Shown: positions 24,766 to 35,606, counted from the stretch's first letter. The stretch: 64,000 bases of DNA from an uncultured Candidatus Competibacteraceae bacterium (GCA_903879705.1 CAIRMO010000094.1:1-64000), one strand, 5' to 3'. Numbers and translations: made by a program. Notes: a model not told the origin generated them from the letters alone.

Positions 24766-26780
24766 GTCACCGCATTGTTGACCCGGATCAGTCCGGAGAT
24801 ATCGAGAATCAAGCCTACCCGGCCATCGCCCAGGATCGTAGCGCCCGCCACGCCCGCCACGCGCCGGAAATTCTTTTCCAGGGATTTGATGGAAATCTGT
24901 TGCTGGCCCTGCAAATCATCCACGAACAGTCCGACTTGTCGGCCATCGGCCTCCACCACCACCAGCAGCCCTTTTTCCAGATTGGTCACCGCCCCTTCGG
25001 CCCCAAACTGTTCGTACAGCCGCAGGACGGGCAGATGCTGACCGCGGAATCGCAGCACCTCGCCTTTGCCGGCCACCCGATTGACGGTTTCGGCGCGAAT
25101 TTGCACCGACTCGACAATCGACAGCAGCGGGATGATGTAGCAATCATGGCCGACGCTGACCAACTGCCCGTCCAGAATCGCCAGCGTCAGCGGCAGGCAG
25201 ATAGTAATCTTCGATCCGCGTCCTGGTTGGCTCGCGATCTGGATGCTGCCGCCGACATCCTGGATATTACGGCGCACCACGTCCATGCCGACCCCGCGCC
25301 CGGAGACATCGCTGATTTCTTTGGCGGTCGACAAGCCGGGATGAAAGATCAGTTCATAGATCTGATCGTCGCTATAGTCCTCGCCGGGCCGGAGTAAACC
25401 TGCGTCGAGGCCCTTGCGCCGCAGCGCCTCCCGATCCAGCCCGCGTCCGTCATCACCGACTTCGATAAAAATGCTGCCGCTCTTGTGGTAGGCATTGAGG
25501 GTGATGGTGCCCATTGCCGGCTTTGCTCCGCGTTCGGCAGGCGGCTCGATGCCGTGATCCAGACTGTTGCGAACCAGATGCACCAGCGGATCGCCGATTT
25601 TCTCGATCACGGTCTTATCAATTTCAGTCTGCTCGCCACTGAGCCGCAGTTCGACCTGTTTACCCAGCTTTTCGCTGATGTCATGCACCATGCGCGGGAA
25701 GCGGCTGAACACGGAACTGATCGGCAACATTCGGATCCGCATCACATGTTCCTGCAAATCGCGGGTGTTGCGCTCCAGTTGATCCAGAGCCTCGTGCAGC
25801 TTGTCCATCCGGTTCATGTCGAAATCGACGCCCAATGCACTCAACATCGACTGGGTGGTCACCAGCTCGCCCACCAGGTTGATGACGGCATCTACTTTGT
25901 CGATGCCGACCCGGATCGAGCCACTGTCAGCGGCTGCCCCGGCTGACCGCCGGTCGGTTCTACGCCGGTCATTCCCCCGCCGATCAAGCAGTAACTCGCC
26001 TTGCTGGGCGTTCTCGGCGACAACCTCCTGTTCAGCAGGGTCAGGCACGGTGAGTTCTTCCAGCGGCTCAATGGTCAGATCGCTGTCATCCTCAACCCAG
26101 GCAAAGACCTCGGCGACGGCCTCACAGGTGGCACTGCCGCGCAATTCCAGTTCCCAGGTCAGGTAGCAGTCTTCCGGCTGCATCTCGGCCAGACGCGGCA
26201 ATCGGCTGAAATCGGGGCGAACAGTCAGATCGCCCAACGCCGCCAGTTCCCGGAAGATGCGCACCGGATCGTTGCCGCTGCGCATCAGATCCAGATGTGG
26301 CCGGAAGCTGATTCGCCACCCGTCTGCCAGAACCGGCGGTAGCTGAATGGCCGTAGTGCAGCGGTTGCCGGCACCGGTTACCGACTTTTTCTGATCCAGC
26401 AGTTGCACCAGTCGCTCCCGCAGTTCCTCAACCCGGGGAGCGTCAAAATCGGTGTTGTTTCGCACAGCCATCAGCATTTCCCGCAGGCAGTCCACCGATT
26501 GCAGCAGGGTGTTGATCGCCTCGCTGGTGACCGCCATTTGGCCTTCGCGCATCTTGTCCAGGAGCGTTTCCATCACATGGGTGAAGCCGGTCACTTCCTT
26601 AAAGCCGAAAGTGCCGCTGCCGCCCTTAATAGAGTGGACTGCCCGGAAGATGGTGTTGACCTGATCCAGATCAGCCGCCGCGCCGGGTGGCAAAGCCAAC
26701 AGCCCGGCTTCCATGATATCCAGCCCTTCAAGGCTTTCCTCAAAGAAGGTCTGGACGAATTGCCCGATGTCAATAGCCAT
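24762..26780 (-). CDS. cheA: Chemotaxis histidine kinase
   Basis: The 672-residue kinase autophosphorylates in response to receptors and passes phosphate to CheY and CheB. The N-terminal HPt domain has the acceptor His49 in RAVHSIKGGSGTFG. A variable region follows, then the dimerisation helix pair (GIDKVDAVINLVGELVTT), the HATPase with VRNSLDHGIE and GVGMDVVRRNI, and the CheW-like C-terminal domain (VSVGHDCYIIPLLSIVESVQI). No separate P2-type CheY-binding domain is obvious beyond the linker. It follows cheY by 6 bases. Confidence 0.97.
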   Translation of the reverse strand: MAIDIGQFVQTFFEESLEGLDIMEAGLLALPPGAAADLDQVNTIFRAVHSIKGGSGTFGFKEVTGFTHVMETLLDKMREGQMAVTSEAINTLLQSVDCLREMLMAVRNNTDFDAPRVEELRERLVQLLDQKKSVTGAGNRCTTAIQLPPVLADGWRISFRPHLDLMRSGNDPVRIFRELAALGDLTVRPDFSRLPRLAEMQPEDCYLTWELELRGSATCEAVAEVFAWVEDDSDLTIEPLEELTVPDPAEQEVVAENAQQGELLLDRRGNDRRRTDRRSAGAAADSGSIRVGIDKVDAVINLVGELVTTQSMLSALGVDFDMNRMDKLHEALDQLERNTRDLQEHVMRIRMLPISSVFSRFPRMVHDISEKLGKQVELRLSGEQTEIDKTVIEKIGDPLVHLVRNSLDHGIEPPAERGAKPAMGTITLNAYHKSGSIFIEVGDDGRGLDREALRRKGLDAGLLRPGEDYSDDQIYELIFHPGLSTAKEISDVSGRGVGMDVVRRNIQDVGGSIQIASQPGRGSKITICLPLTLAILDGQLVSVGHDCYIIPLLSIVESVQIRAETVNRVAGKGEVLRFRGQHLPVLRLYEQFGAEGAVTNLEKGLLVVVEADGRQVGLFVDDLQGQQQISIKSLEKNFRRVAGVAGATILGDGRVGLILDISGLIRVNNAVT

Positions 26781-26786
26781 ATGGTG

Positions 26787-27149
26787 TCATCCCAGCACTT
26801 TGTTAACCGTCGCCAGCAGTTTTTCGGGATTGAACGGTTTGACGATCCAGCCGGTAGCGCCGGCTCCCTTGCCTTCCATTTTTTTGTCAGTGGTAGATTC
26901 GGTGGTCAAGGTCAGGATCGGGGTGAACTTGTAGGCTGGCAACGCCCGCAACTCCCGAATCAGGGTAATGCCGTCCATATTGGGCATATTGATGTCGGTG
27001 ATCACCAGATCGGACGGGGCTCCTTTGGCTAGGCCCAAGGCCATCACTCCGTCTTCAGCCACCATCACCTGATGTCCGGCTTCCTTGAGGGTGAATTCAA
27101 CCATCTGCCGCATGGACGCGGAATCGTCCACGATGAGTATTGTTGCCAT
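26787..27149 (-). CDS. cheY: Single-domain response regulator of the che operon
   Basis: A 120-residue stand-alone receiver with the acidic pair in LIVDDSASMRQM, phospho-acceptor Asp52 (ITDINMPNMDG) and the conserved Lys in GWIVKPF. There is no output domain. It is the likely phosphate acceptor of CheA and the motor-binding output or a phosphate sink. The usual conserved Thr/Ser switch residue is present in TLTTESTTDKK. Confidence 0.95.
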   Translation of the reverse strand: MATILIVDDSASMRQMVEFTLKEAGHQVMVAEDGVMALGLAKGAPSDLVITDINMPNMDGITLIRELRALPAYKFTPILTLTTESTTDKKMEGKGAGATGWIVKPFNPEKLLATVNKVLG

Positions 27150-27215
27150 GTACTGAAATCTCCTCCCGCTTAAAATCGGTCATTGCTGCCGCGTCGATCC
27201 AGTGCGGACTGGGGG

Positions 27216-27506
27216 TTACGCGGATTCTTCGCCAGGTTCGTCGAGGCGAAGACTATCGGTCAGCCCCAGCAGGCGTGCGCCCTCGATCAGCGCCGGCGAC
27301 GGGTTGCGCCAGCGTATCGGCAGCTTCTGCAGGTGGGTCTCGACGCTCAGACTCAGGAATAACTGTAGTGCCGCTGTGTGGACTTTGCGCACCGCATGAC
27401 CGTCAATCTCGACCGGTTCCTGTGCTTGCAGTGCGCACAGTAATTGCCGGTGCAACGCGCTGGCGGTAGCAATATCCAGTTCAGGCGGGCATTCAATGAT
27501 CGCCAT
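27216..27506 (-). CDS. STAS-domain protein of the che operon
   Basis: A 96-residue stand-alone STAS domain like anti-sigma-factor antagonists: AIIECPPELDIATASALHRQLL, then VEIDGHAVRKVHTAALQLFLSL. The serine that is normally phosphorylated in SpoIIAA-like proteins is replaced in the HTAALQ segment, so regulation by phosphorylation is uncertain. STAS proteins occur in several che operons, where their job is unknown. The spacing to the mcp is 11 bases. Confidence 0.85.
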   Translation of the reverse strand: MAIIECPPELDIATASALHRQLLCALQAQEPVEIDGHAVRKVHTAALQLFLSLSVETHLQKLPIRWRNPSPALIEGARLLGLTDSLRLDEPGEESA

Positions 27507-27517
27507 AAAGGACTCCT

Positions 27518-29542
27518 TTAGAACTCTTCCCAGTCTTCAGCGCCGGCATGGCCACCGGGTTTTTTCTCAGCCGGAGGACGGGCAGCCGGTTTAGCGGCGG
27601 TGGCGGGTTTAGCGACGATGGCGGCGGGTTTAGCGGCCAGTCTGGCTGCCGGTTTAGCCCCACCGAACTTGCTGGCGGGCGGATGGGCGCTGGTGTGCGC
27701 CCGGGTTTCGCTCCGGGGACTGGCGCTGGCAACCCGCTGGATCGTTTCGTGATGATCCAGCTTGAAGAACGCCATCAACTGTTGCAGATCGCGGGCCTGA
27801 CCCCCCATCGCCTGACTGGCGGCGGCGGTTTCTTCCACCAGTGCTGCGTTCTGCTGCGTGACCTGATCCATTTGCAGGATGGCCTTGTTGATCTGCTCAA
27901 TCCCGCTGGCCTGCTCACGGGCAGCGGCGGCCATTTCGGCGACAATGTCGCTGACTTTCTTCACCGAAGTCATGATTTCACGCAGGGTATGCCCGGCCCG
28001 ATCCACCAGCTTGCTGCCATCTTCGACCTTGGCGACGCTGTCGGTGATCAGCGCCTTAATTTCCTTGGCGGCATCGGCACTGCGCTGGGCCAGCTTCCGC
28101 ACTTCACCGGCCACCACCGCAAAGCCCCGGCCCTGCTCGCCCGCGCGGGCGGCTTCGACCGCGGCATTCAAGGCCAGCAGGTTGGTCTGGAAAGCGATTT
28201 CATCAATGACCCCGATGATATCGGCAATCTTGCGGCTGCTGGCGTTGATCGCGCTCATCGCGGTCACGGCCTGATCGACCACCTGCCCGCCCTGTTCGGC
28301 CTGTGTCCGCGCCGCCCCGGCCAGTTGATTGGCCTGTCCGGCGTTGTCGGCGCTCTGCTTCACGGTCGAGGTCAGTTCTTCCATCGACGAAGCGGTTTCT
28401 TCCAGCGCTGAAGCCTGTTCTTCGGTGCGTTGCGACAGATCACCGCTCCCCTGGGCGATCTCGCCGGCCGCGGAATTGACCTGGTCGATGGTCTGCGTGA
28501 CCTTGCCCACCATGTCCTTCAGTTGCACCGCCATCTCATCCAGCGCATGGGCTAAATCGCCGATTTCATCGCCGCGTTGCAGGTATTGCGGATCGATGCG
28601 CTGAGTGAGATCGCCGCCAGCCACGATTTTGGCAAAATCAACGCCATACGCGAGTGGGCGGGAAATCATGTTGGCGAGAATGATCCCGATCAGCACGCCC
28701 ACCACCACCGCGATCACCAGCCCAACGCCGATAATCGAATTGCTCTGGGTTTGGATGGCGATCATGCCCTTGGCGGCGTCGGACGCGGCGTCAAAGGCGA
28801 GACGGACGACATCCACGCCGAGCGTCTGCATTTTGGGCAGGATTTCCTTGGTCAGCTTGTCGTCGTTTTCAATCCAGAGCGCCGCCGCCTTAAAATAATC
28901 TTCGGTCGCTTTCCGTGCCTGATTGACCCTGTCGTCTTTTCCAACCGGATCGATTTCATTGTAATAACGGGTCAGCTCAGCGCGCAGACCGATCATCACC
29001 TTATAAAACTCGCGGTTCTTGTTGATGCGCTCCTCCTTCTCCGCCTTCATGATTCTGAGTGCGGTAATGTTGACGTTAAGCGCCGCTTCATTTTTGGTGC
29101 TTTGGTAGTATTCCTCAGCTAACTTCGCTACCAGCAGACCCTCGGTGATCATCGTCTTGACCGCGGCCTTATTGGCCTTGAGCGCAGCTACGCCGTTTTC
29201 ATAACCCTTGCGATATTCCAGGGTAGCAACGCGCGCCTCTTTTGACTGTTTTAACAGCTCTGGATCGGTCGAAGTTTTATCGATGCTATCCAGTGCGGCA
29301 ATGATGGTATCGATATCCTTCATGGCCTTGGTATAGCTTTCTTCTTTCTCCTCCAACAGGTAGTTTTTCTCCTCCTGGATCGTCAGGTAGGCATAGCGCT
29401 CGACTTGGGTGGCTTCCTCCAAACCATCGAATTTAGCGCGGATGGTGTTCAGATTGACGATGGCCGTGATTCCGAGGGCCAACAGAACAACCAGTATCAG
29501 GGAAACGCCGGTAAGGATCTTGAGGCGGATATTCATTCGCAT
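27518..29542 (-). CDS. Methyl-accepting chemotaxis protein with C-terminal DWEEF tether
   Basis: The ATG at 29542, preceded by AAGGTG, gives 674 residues. TM1 is near residues 8-30 ([21 protein letters not shown]), and a helical periplasmic domain follows. TM2 is near 290 ([22 protein letters not shown]). A HAMP and the canonical signalling hairpin come next ([25 protein letters not shown]), nearly identical to the other receptor of this operon. A flexible Ala/Pro/Lys-rich linker of about 50 residues ends in DWEEF, matching the xWxxF pentapeptide that docks CheR and CheB. It is the first gene of the che operon. Confidence 0.95.
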   Translation of the reverse strand: MRMNIRLKILTGVSLILVVLLALGITAIVNLNTIRAKFDGLEEATQVERYAYLTIQEEKNYLLEEKEESYTKAMKDIDTIIAALDSIDKTSTDPELLKQSKEARVATLEYRKGYENGVAALKANKAAVKTMITEGLLVAKLAEEYYQSTKNEAALNVNITALRIMKAEKEERINKNREFYKVMIGLRAELTRYYNEIDPVGKDDRVNQARKATEDYFKAAALWIENDDKLTKEILPKMQTLGVDVVRLAFDAASDAAKGMIAIQTQSNSIIGVGLVIAVVVGVLIGIILANMISRPLAYGVDFAKIVAGGDLTQRIDPQYLQRGDEIGDLAHALDEMAVQLKDMVGKVTQTIDQVNSAAGEIAQGSGDLSQRTEEQASALEETASSMEELTSTVKQSADNAGQANQLAGAARTQAEQGGQVVDQAVTAMSAINASSRKIADIIGVIDEIAFQTNLLALNAAVEAARAGEQGRGFAVVAGEVRKLAQRSADAAKEIKALITDSVAKVEDGSKLVDRAGHTLREIMTSVKKVSDIVAEMAAAAREQASGIEQINKAILQMDQVTQQNAALVEETAAASQAMGGQARDLQQLMAFFKLDHHETIQRVASASPRSETRAHTSAHPPASKFGGAKPAARLAAKPAAIVAKPATAAKPAARPPAEKKPGGHAGAEDWEEF

Positions 29543-29781
29543 GGGATTACACCTTATGAATGATGGAGTGAATTGATGAAAGCGGTTAACCCGGAGCAAA
29601 CCACTCGGCCTATTTGCCCAATGAACAGGCATTAGGAGCTAAATGGTTACATACCAATGGCCCTTGGTGATGAATTCAAGCCGGGGCCAAAGCACTCTTG
29701 TTGGAAATAATACTAGCACTGTTCGGAAACAGGATATGGGAGCCGGAGAATTTCTTTATGGCTGGGGGCGGAAAACCGGCG

Positions 29782-30228
29782 TTATAGGGGCGCAGCCCGC
29801 AGCCAGAACGTCGCCGGCCCATCATTGACCAGACTGACCTGCATGTGTGCGCCGAACTGACCCGTTGCTACTGGCGCATACTGCCGGTGGGCCTGCGCCA
29901 GCAGGTCGTCGAACAGGCGTCGCCCCTGGTCGGGCGGTGCCGCCGGAGTAAAGCTGGGCCGCAGGCCTTTGCCGGTATCCGCTGCCAGGGTGAACTGGGG
30001 AACCAGCAGCAATCCACCGCTGATGTCACGCACGCTTAAATTCATTTTGCCCTCGGCGTCGGCGAAGACCCGGTAACCGAGCAACCGCTCCAGCAAGCGT
30101 TCAGCCTGCCGCTCACTATCGCCGCGTTCAACTCCAACCAGCACCAGCAATCCCGCGCCGATTTCCCCAACCAGGACGCCATCAACCACCACTCGGGCTT
30201 CGATGACTCGTTGCAACAAGCCGATCAT
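29782..30228 (-). CDS. dtd: D-aminoacyl-tRNA deacylase
   Basis: This 148-residue enzyme hydrolyses D-amino acids from mischarged tRNA. The family motifs are present: [18 protein letters not shown], with the Gln-Phe-Thr active site, and NDGPATFWL near the C-terminus (NxGPxT type). Its ATG overlaps the pip stop in an ATGA arrangement. Bases 29543-29781, upstream of the mcp, hold no promoter I can recognise. Confidence 0.95.
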   Translation of the reverse strand: MIGLLQRVIEARVVVDGVLVGEIGAGLLVLVGVERGDSERQAERLLERLLGYRVFADAEGKMNLSVRDISGGLLLVPQFTLAADTGKGLRPSFTPAAPPDQGRRLFDDLLAQAHRQYAPVATGQFGAHMQVSLVNDGPATFWLRAAPL

Positions 30229-31175
30229 GCCAGCCGGTCGGCAAAACGCTGGGTGGCGGTGATGAGTGCATCAACGATACCGGGTTCGCTGGCGGCATGA
30301 CCCGCTGGCGTCACAATGCGCAATTCTGCCTCTGGCCAAGCGCAGTGGAGCGCCCAGGCGTTGTCCAGCGGGCACACCACATCATAGCGGCCATGAACGA
30401 TCACGCCGGGAATGCCGCGCAACCGGTGAGCATCGCGCAGCAGTTGTTCGGGTTCCAGAAAGCAATGGTTCATAAAGTAGTGGCACTCGATCCGGGCCAG
30501 ACTGAGCGCCCGGTGGATCTCGCCAAACTGCTCGACCGTCGCCGGATTGCTCTCCAGGGTCAGCGTTGAGCCTTCCCACCCCGCCCAGGCCTTCGCGGCT
30601 CGCAACCGCTCCAGTTCATTGGCGCTGGTCAGCCGCCGATAATAGGCCCGCACCAGATTATCCTGCTCCGCCGCTGGAATCAGGGCGATAAAATGCTCCC
30701 ACAAGTCCGGGAACAGCCGGTTGGCACCCGATTGGTAGAACCACTGAATATCCTGATCGCGGCATAGAAAAATGCCGCGCAGAATCAGGCCGAGTACCCG
30801 CTCCGGGTGAGTTTCGGCATAAGCCAGCGCCAGCGTCGATCCCCAGGAACCGCCAAAGACCACCCACTGGTCGATCTTCAGGTGTTCGCGCAGCCGTTCA
30901 ATGTCAGCCACGAGTCGCCAGGTGTCGTTGTCACGCAGCTCGGCGTGGGGACTGGATTGACCGCTGCCACGCTGATCAAACAGCACGATGCGGTAACGCT
31001 GCGGATCGAAGAACCGCCGGTGCATCGGTTCGCAGCCAGCACCAGGGCCGCCATGCAGAAACAGCGCGGGCAGGCCGTCAGGAATGCCGCATTCCTCAAT
31101 ATGCAGGGTGTGCAGACCATCGACCGCCAGGCGCTGGGCGGCATAGGGTTTGATATCGGGAAACTGGAAACGCAT
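30225..31175 (-). CDS. pip: Proline iminopeptidase
   Basis: The ATG at 31175, after CGGAG, gives 316 residues; upstream in-frame codons are likely leader. It is an alpha/beta-hydrolase that removes N-terminal proline from peptides. Features seen are the oxyanion [22 protein letters not shown], the nucleophile in [13 protein letters not shown], and the late [10 protein letters not shown] and GHAASEP segments with the Asp and His. It is coupled to dtd downstream. Confidence 0.95.
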   Translation of the reverse strand: MRFQFPDIKPYAAQRLAVDGLHTLHIEECGIPDGLPALFLHGGPGAGCEPMHRRFFDPQRYRIVLFDQRGSGQSSPHAELRDNDTWRLVADIERLREHLKIDQWVVFGGSWGSTLALAYAETHPERVLGLILRGIFLCRDQDIQWFYQSGANRLFPDLWEHFIALIPAAEQDNLVRAYYRRLTSANELERLRAAKAWAGWEGSTLTLESNPATVEQFGEIHRALSLARIECHYFMNHCFLEPEQLLRDAHRLRGIPGVIVHGRYDVVCPLDNAWALHCAWPEAELRIVTPAGHAASEPGIVDALITATQRFADRLA

Positions 31176-31209
31176 GAAAAAACTCCGAGGTGGGCGCGGG
31201 CGGGGAAAT

Positions 31210-31962
31210 TCAGAGAATGTAGTCCACCACCGCGTCGAGATCGTCAAACACCCGGCCACCGCCGGGTTCAACCCGAGCCTCATCGCCGGGGCGGTATTTG
31301 CCGGTTCGCACCAGGACGCCCTGCAGGCCGGCCGTCAGTGCGCCGCGCACATCCATTTCCGCATCATCGCCGACCATGACCACATCCTGCGGCGGCAAAT
31401 CGAGACTGTTGACCGCCGCCAGGAAAAAATCGGGGGACGGCTTGCCCAGCACGACGGCTTCCATTTCCGCCGCATATTCCAGCGCGGCCATAAACGGCCC
31501 GACGTCCAGATTCAGGCTATCGCCGTTGCGAAAGTAGCGGTTGGAACCCATCGCCAGCAAGGGCAGACCCTCCAGCAATAGCCGAAAACACCGGTTGAGC
31601 GTCTCGTAAGTAAAACCGGGGCCGGCATCGCCCAGCAGCACTGCGCTTGGCGACAGCCCGATCAGATCGGCAAACTCGCCCTGAATATCAGGATGAACCA
31701 GCAGATGCGGCGTCAGTTTACGGGCAATCAGATAATGACGGGCCGCGACAACCGGCGTGAATAGATGCTGGATCGGCGCTTCCAGACCGATGCGTGCCAA
31801 CCGGTTAGCGATGGCGCTGCGAGGGAGTCGGGTGCTGTTGGTAACAAAGCGCATCGGGATGCCCGCCGCACGCAGGCTAAGCAACGCTTCGCGGGTACCC
31901 GGCAAGGGATAGCCGTTGACGTATAACACGCCTTCCAGATCAAGAAGAACGCCGTGGATCAT
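31210..31962 (-). CDS. HAD-IIA family hydrolase (NagD/LHPP-like)
   Basis: About 250 residues from the ATG at 31962; a GTG three codons upstream is also possible. HAD motifs are LLDLEGVLYVNG, RFVTNSTRLPRSAI and VVLGKPSPDFF with the Lys, followed by MVGDDAEMDVRGALTAG. The first aspartate motif reads DLEG instead of the common DxDG, as in the LHPP-like subgroup. Substrate is unknown; phosphate esters or phospho-amino acids are typical. It precedes pip on the same strand. Confidence 0.9.
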   Translation of the reverse strand: MIHGVLLDLEGVLYVNGYPLPGTREALLSLRAAGIPMRFVTNSTRLPRSAIANRLARIGLEAPIQHLFTPVVAARHYLIARKLTPHLLVHPDIQGEFADLIGLSPSAVLLGDAGPGFTYETLNRCFRLLLEGLPLLAMGSNRYFRNGDSLNLDVGPFMAALEYAAEMEAVVLGKPSPDFFLAAVNSLDLPPQDVVMVGDDAEMDVRGALTAGLQGVLVRTGKYRPGDEARVEPGGGRVFDDLDAVVDYIL

Positions 31963-32094
31963 GCTGTTCACTGGGGTCGGATGGAAAACCGCGTTACGCC
32001 ATCGACCGGTGGCCGTGGTTGCCGCCGGCGGGTAATAAGCGTTTCAGTGAGTATAGAAGGCGGTTTGATAAAGATCAGGGCGTCTTCGCGTGAG

Positions 32095-33191
32095 TCAGGT
32101 TGCAATCCGATCCCGTCCTTCCTGCTTGGCGCGATACATGAGCTGATCGGCGCGCTGCAACCAGCCTGGCACATCATCCTGAGCGCTCAGTTCAGCGATG
32201 CCCATCGATGCGGTAATGCTCAAGGCCTGGTTGTCGTGGAAGATGTGCAGCCCCCGGATCGCCTGCTGCAGGCGATCGGCCAGGATTTTGGCCGATTCCA
32301 GGGTGGTTTCCTGGAGAATAATGGCGAATTCCTCGCCGCCATAGCGGGCCACGAAATCGCTGCGGCGTGGAAAGGCCTGCACACAGCAGTCAGCGAATTT
32401 CTTCAGCATGGTATCGCCTACCGGATGGCCAAACCGATCATTGATGCTTTTGAACAGATCGAGATCGGTCATCAACAAACAGGCCGGCTGGGCGGAAAGC
32501 CGGTGTAGTTCAAAGGTGCGAAGCAGCTGCTGGTCAAAGGCCTTGCGGTTGTACAACTGGGTCAAGGGATCCAGTTCCATCTCCTGGCGGGCGGCGGTGA
32601 GTTCCTCGCGCATGACTCTCAGCCGGCCCGTCAGATTTTCGAGCAAGCTGCGGTGGGCTTGCTGCCGCACCTCAATAATGTGTCCGACCGCGCCGATCAC
32701 CTGCATCGCCTCGTGCTTGATGGCGTCCAGAGACGCCTTGCTCTCGATAATGTTTTTCAGGTCACTGAGGCGGTCGGCGACTTGCTCCTGATCCTCGTCA
32801 TCCTCGGCAATGGCTTTGCCCAGGGTATCGATGAAATTGCCCAAAACCTGGCGAATGTTCTTAGAGTTGCTGGTGACGTAGGCATTCTCGCTGTGGCAGA
32901 TTTGGGTGACGAAATCACGCAACCCCAGCCAGTTGCGGTCGGCTTGCCCACTGCGTTCGGCGCTGTTGCCCTCAACACCCGGTTGCGGGGCGGCGATCAG
33001 GATATGCCGCGCCCACTGCTCGCACTGTTCACTGATGGTCTGAGCGCTGATCTCATCGAGATCAAAGGCGTATTTCCCAAGATACGGAGGATCGCGCCGG
33101 TCGCGTCCAGCGCAGGATCGCTGGCGACTGACGGCATCGGATCGAGGGGTTGAACGCCGGGTTTCTTGTCGTCTTTTTTAGTCCAGAACAT
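32095..33191 (-). CDS. Diguanylate cyclase (GGDEF), frame-shifted near the start
   Basis: The C-terminal domain carries LDPLTQLYNRKAFDQ, LDLFKSINDRFGHPVGDTML and the active site RYGGEEFAII. The N-terminus reads FWTKKDDKKPGVQPLDP from the ATG at 33191, then DATGAILRILG, and loses frame at a TTTCCC run (33073-33078). After a one-base correction the frame continues KYAFDLDEISAQTISEQC into the long open frame. The whole is about 365 residues with no membrane segment. As written the gene would not make the full protein, so it is either a recent pseudogene or a sequencing error. It makes the second messenger c-di-GMP. Confidence 0.8.
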
Positions 33192-33278
33192 GGCTAGCCG
33201 CCCTATGCAGTACTCATTCAAGGTTTTCGGTCAGACACGATTTACTATGCCGAATCCATGGTCAAGCGCGTCCAGGAG

Positions 33279-35600
33279 TTAGCCCATCCGGATCAGTAGC
33301 GGCCGGGCCATGACCAGCGCCGCGCTGAAGCTGGCTGCGACCCCGATGTTGACCGTCAAGCCGATCGCCCGCAATGCCGGCAACTCGGAAGTCGCCAGCA
33401 TCCCGAACACGGTCAGAGCAGAACCGCAACAAACCAGCAGCGCGTGCAGGGTCTGGCGGCGTTGCTCCGGATCAGCGCCGGGCCGGCTGAAAAACAAGCC
33501 GTAATCGACACCAATCCCCAACACCAGTAACAGCGACACCAAATGAAACAGCGACAGCCGCTCACCGAGGGCCAGGAGTGAGGCAACGGTGAAAATCAGG
33601 GCAACGGCGACCGGCAGCAGTGCAGCAATGACGCCCCGCCAACAGCGCAGCCCGATCCAGATCACCGCGATAATCAGCGCTACGCCCCAGATTAGCCGCT
33701 CCAAGGCCGTGGTACGGAATCCGGCCACCAGTCGGTTGGTTTCGGCCCGCAAATCCAGATACCAGGTATGACCGACCGCGCTCGGCGGCAAGCCAGCGGC
33801 TAGTAATTGCGGATTCTTCACCCCGCTCAACGGCAACAACGCGGTCCAGCCCCGTTCGCCGGGGAATAGCAAAACGCCGATCCGGGTTCCCAATAGCGTC
33901 CCGCGTAAATCTTCCGGGCGCACCGGCGGGGCAGTACGGGCGGCGGCAAGCGCGTCAAGAAAGGGCGTAAACAGGCCGGGTTGAAAGGGTAATCCCTCGG
34001 CAGCGTGGGCGAGATCAGCCGCCAGTAATTCTCGCTCAGGCCACTGCGCCTGTCGTTGATGTTGAGTCTGTTGACTGGGCAGATAGCGGGCCGCGGCTTC
34101 ATAACCGGCCAGCAACCCTTCCCGCTGTTGCCCATCGAGCCAGGCGGCGACGATTTCGCTCTGCTGTAAGGCGATTTCCGCATCCGGCGCGGTAATGGCG
34201 ATCAAGTGCCCGACTTCCGGCGCGCCCAGCGCACTCCGCAACGCCTGATCCAGTCGCAATAACTGACGCGGGACCGGACTAAGTGCGGCGATGTCGTCTT
34301 CCCACACTGGCGGCGCTTTGATCACCAGAATCAGCAACATCAGTAATCCACCGATGCCCACCGCCAGCGCCAGTCGGGGCCGTGGCTCCAACAGCGCGTT
34401 CATCCAGATGCCCACGCCAACCACTCGCGCTGGTCGCCAGTCTGGTGGAAGCAGGGTTGGCAACAACCAGCGAGTCGTTGCCGCCGCCGCAGTGATCCCG
34501 GCGATGGTAAACACGCCCAATTGGCTCAGGCCAGGCACATCCGGGGCGATCATCCCCAGACAGCCCAGCATGGTTGTGGCCGCGCACAGCCGCAGGGTCG
34601 GCCACAGGCCGCGCAAGGTATCCCGCACCGTTTCCCCGGCTTGGCGGTGACTGAACAGGTAGGTCGGATAATCCAGGGTTTCGCCGAGCAGGGTCAGGCT
34701 GAACGCCAAGGTCAGGGCGTACATCTTGCCGAACAGCAGATCGACCGCCGCCGCTCCCGCCAGCAGCGCCGCCAGCAGCGGCAATGCGCCGATCCAGACG
34801 GTCAGCCCCGAGCGGTAGACCAGTACCAGTATCAGCACCACCCCCAGCGTTGCTAGGACGCTTAATAATTCCGCCTCAGCCCGCACCGTGTCCTCGGCCA
34901 GGGTCGCGATCACGCCGGGGCCGCTCATTTGCAATTGAACCGTAGTTCCGGCGGCGGCGGTGACGAAGGCGACGCGAATGGCGGTCACGGCCTGCCGTTG
35001 TCCCGCCAGGTCATAGCCAGCAGCGCGAGTTTCGACCAGCAACAGGGCGCGGCTGCCATCCGCCGCGAACCAGACGCCCAGCCGTTTAGCCGGCTCGCGG
35101 ATTCCGCCCTGCCAGCGTTTCAGCAAGGTCAATAATTCACCGGTCGGATCAGCGGGTAACCAGCGCTTTTGCACGACTGCCAGCGGCGATTGCAATTCCC
35201 GCAGGCGTTGGTGCAGCGCGGTTCGCAAGGCCTCCGGGGTAAAGCGTTCCGGCCCCACGGTAGGACTCAGCAGGTAGCGGTGAGCGAACAGCGTGTGCAA
35301 TTCGGCGTCGGGCAAGGCATCCGCGCCATTGGCAATGCGGACGAAAGGGCCGCTGATTCGCAGTGACACGGCCAACTGGCGGCTGACGGCAGCGCATTCG
35401 ATTTCCGCCGCGCCGGTCAACCCGATCAGGATCAGCCGGGTGGTTGGGCCACTGCGCAATTGCTCCAGCAGCAGTTCCGCCACCGGATCGGCGCGAGGCA
35501 CAAACAGGGTCAGATCGGCGACGACCGGGGTTTTCAGGATGATCCCGCCACAAAGCAACGCGGCCAGCAGCCAGAACAGCGGAATTTGCCAGTGGCGCAT
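33279..35600 (-). CDS. MMPL/RND-type exporter of a lipid pigment locus
   Basis: The 773-residue protein has the MMPL topology. TM1 is at the N-terminus (LFWLLAALLCGGIIL), followed by a large periplasmic loop. Then come five to six clustered segments near 250-420 (LLSVLATLGVVLILVLVY, ALTLAFSLTLLGETLDYPTY), a second loop and a final cluster near 640-770 (LVLGIGVDYGLFFSRPG). Such exporters are fixed members of aryl-polyene and xanthomonadin clusters, where they move lipid-linked products. It lies 7 bases downstream of the restriction gene and on the same strand as the LolA, dehydratase, acyltransferase and ACP genes. Confidence 0.85.
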   Translation of the reverse strand: MRHWQIPLFWLLAALLCGGIILKTPVVADLTLFVPRADPVAELLLEQLRSGPTTRLILIGLTGAAEIECAAVSRQLAVSLRISGPFVRIANGADALPDAELHTLFAHRYLLSPTVGPERFTPEALRTALHQRLRELQSPLAVVQKRWLPADPTGELLTLLKRWQGGIREPAKRLGVWFAADGSRALLLVETRAAGYDLAGQRQAVTAIRVAFVTAAAGTTVQLQMSGPGVIATLAEDTVRAEAELLSVLATLGVVLILVLVYRSGLTVWIGALPLLAALLAGAAAVDLLFGKMYALTLAFSLTLLGETLDYPTYLFSHRQAGETVRDTLRGLWPTLRLCAATTMLGCLGMIAPDVPGLSQLGVFTIAGITAAAATTRWLLPTLLPPDWRPARVVGVGIWMNALLEPRPRLALAVGIGGLLMLLILVIKAPPVWEDDIAALSPVPRQLLRLDQALRSALGAPEVGHLIAITAPDAEIALQQSEIVAAWLDGQQREGLLAGYEAAARYLPSQQTQHQRQAQWPERELLAADLAHAAEGLPFQPGLFTPFLDALAAARTAPPVRPEDLRGTLLGTRIGVLLFPGERGWTALLPLSGVKNPQLLAAGLPPSAVGHTWYLDLRAETNRLVAGFRTTALERLIWGVALIIAVIWIGLRCWRGVIAALLPVAVALIFTVASLLALGERLSLFHLVSLLLVLGIGVDYGLFFSRPGADPEQRRQTLHALLVCCGSALTVFGMLATSELPALRAIGLTVNIGVAASFSAALVMARPLLIRMG

Positions 35601-35606
35601 CGGGGA

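Noticed and set aside
32997-33221. Separate 74-residue gene upstream of the diguanylate cyclase
   Set aside because: Its first part reads directly into the cyclase once a one-base shift at 33073-33078 is corrected, so it is the 5' end of that gene.
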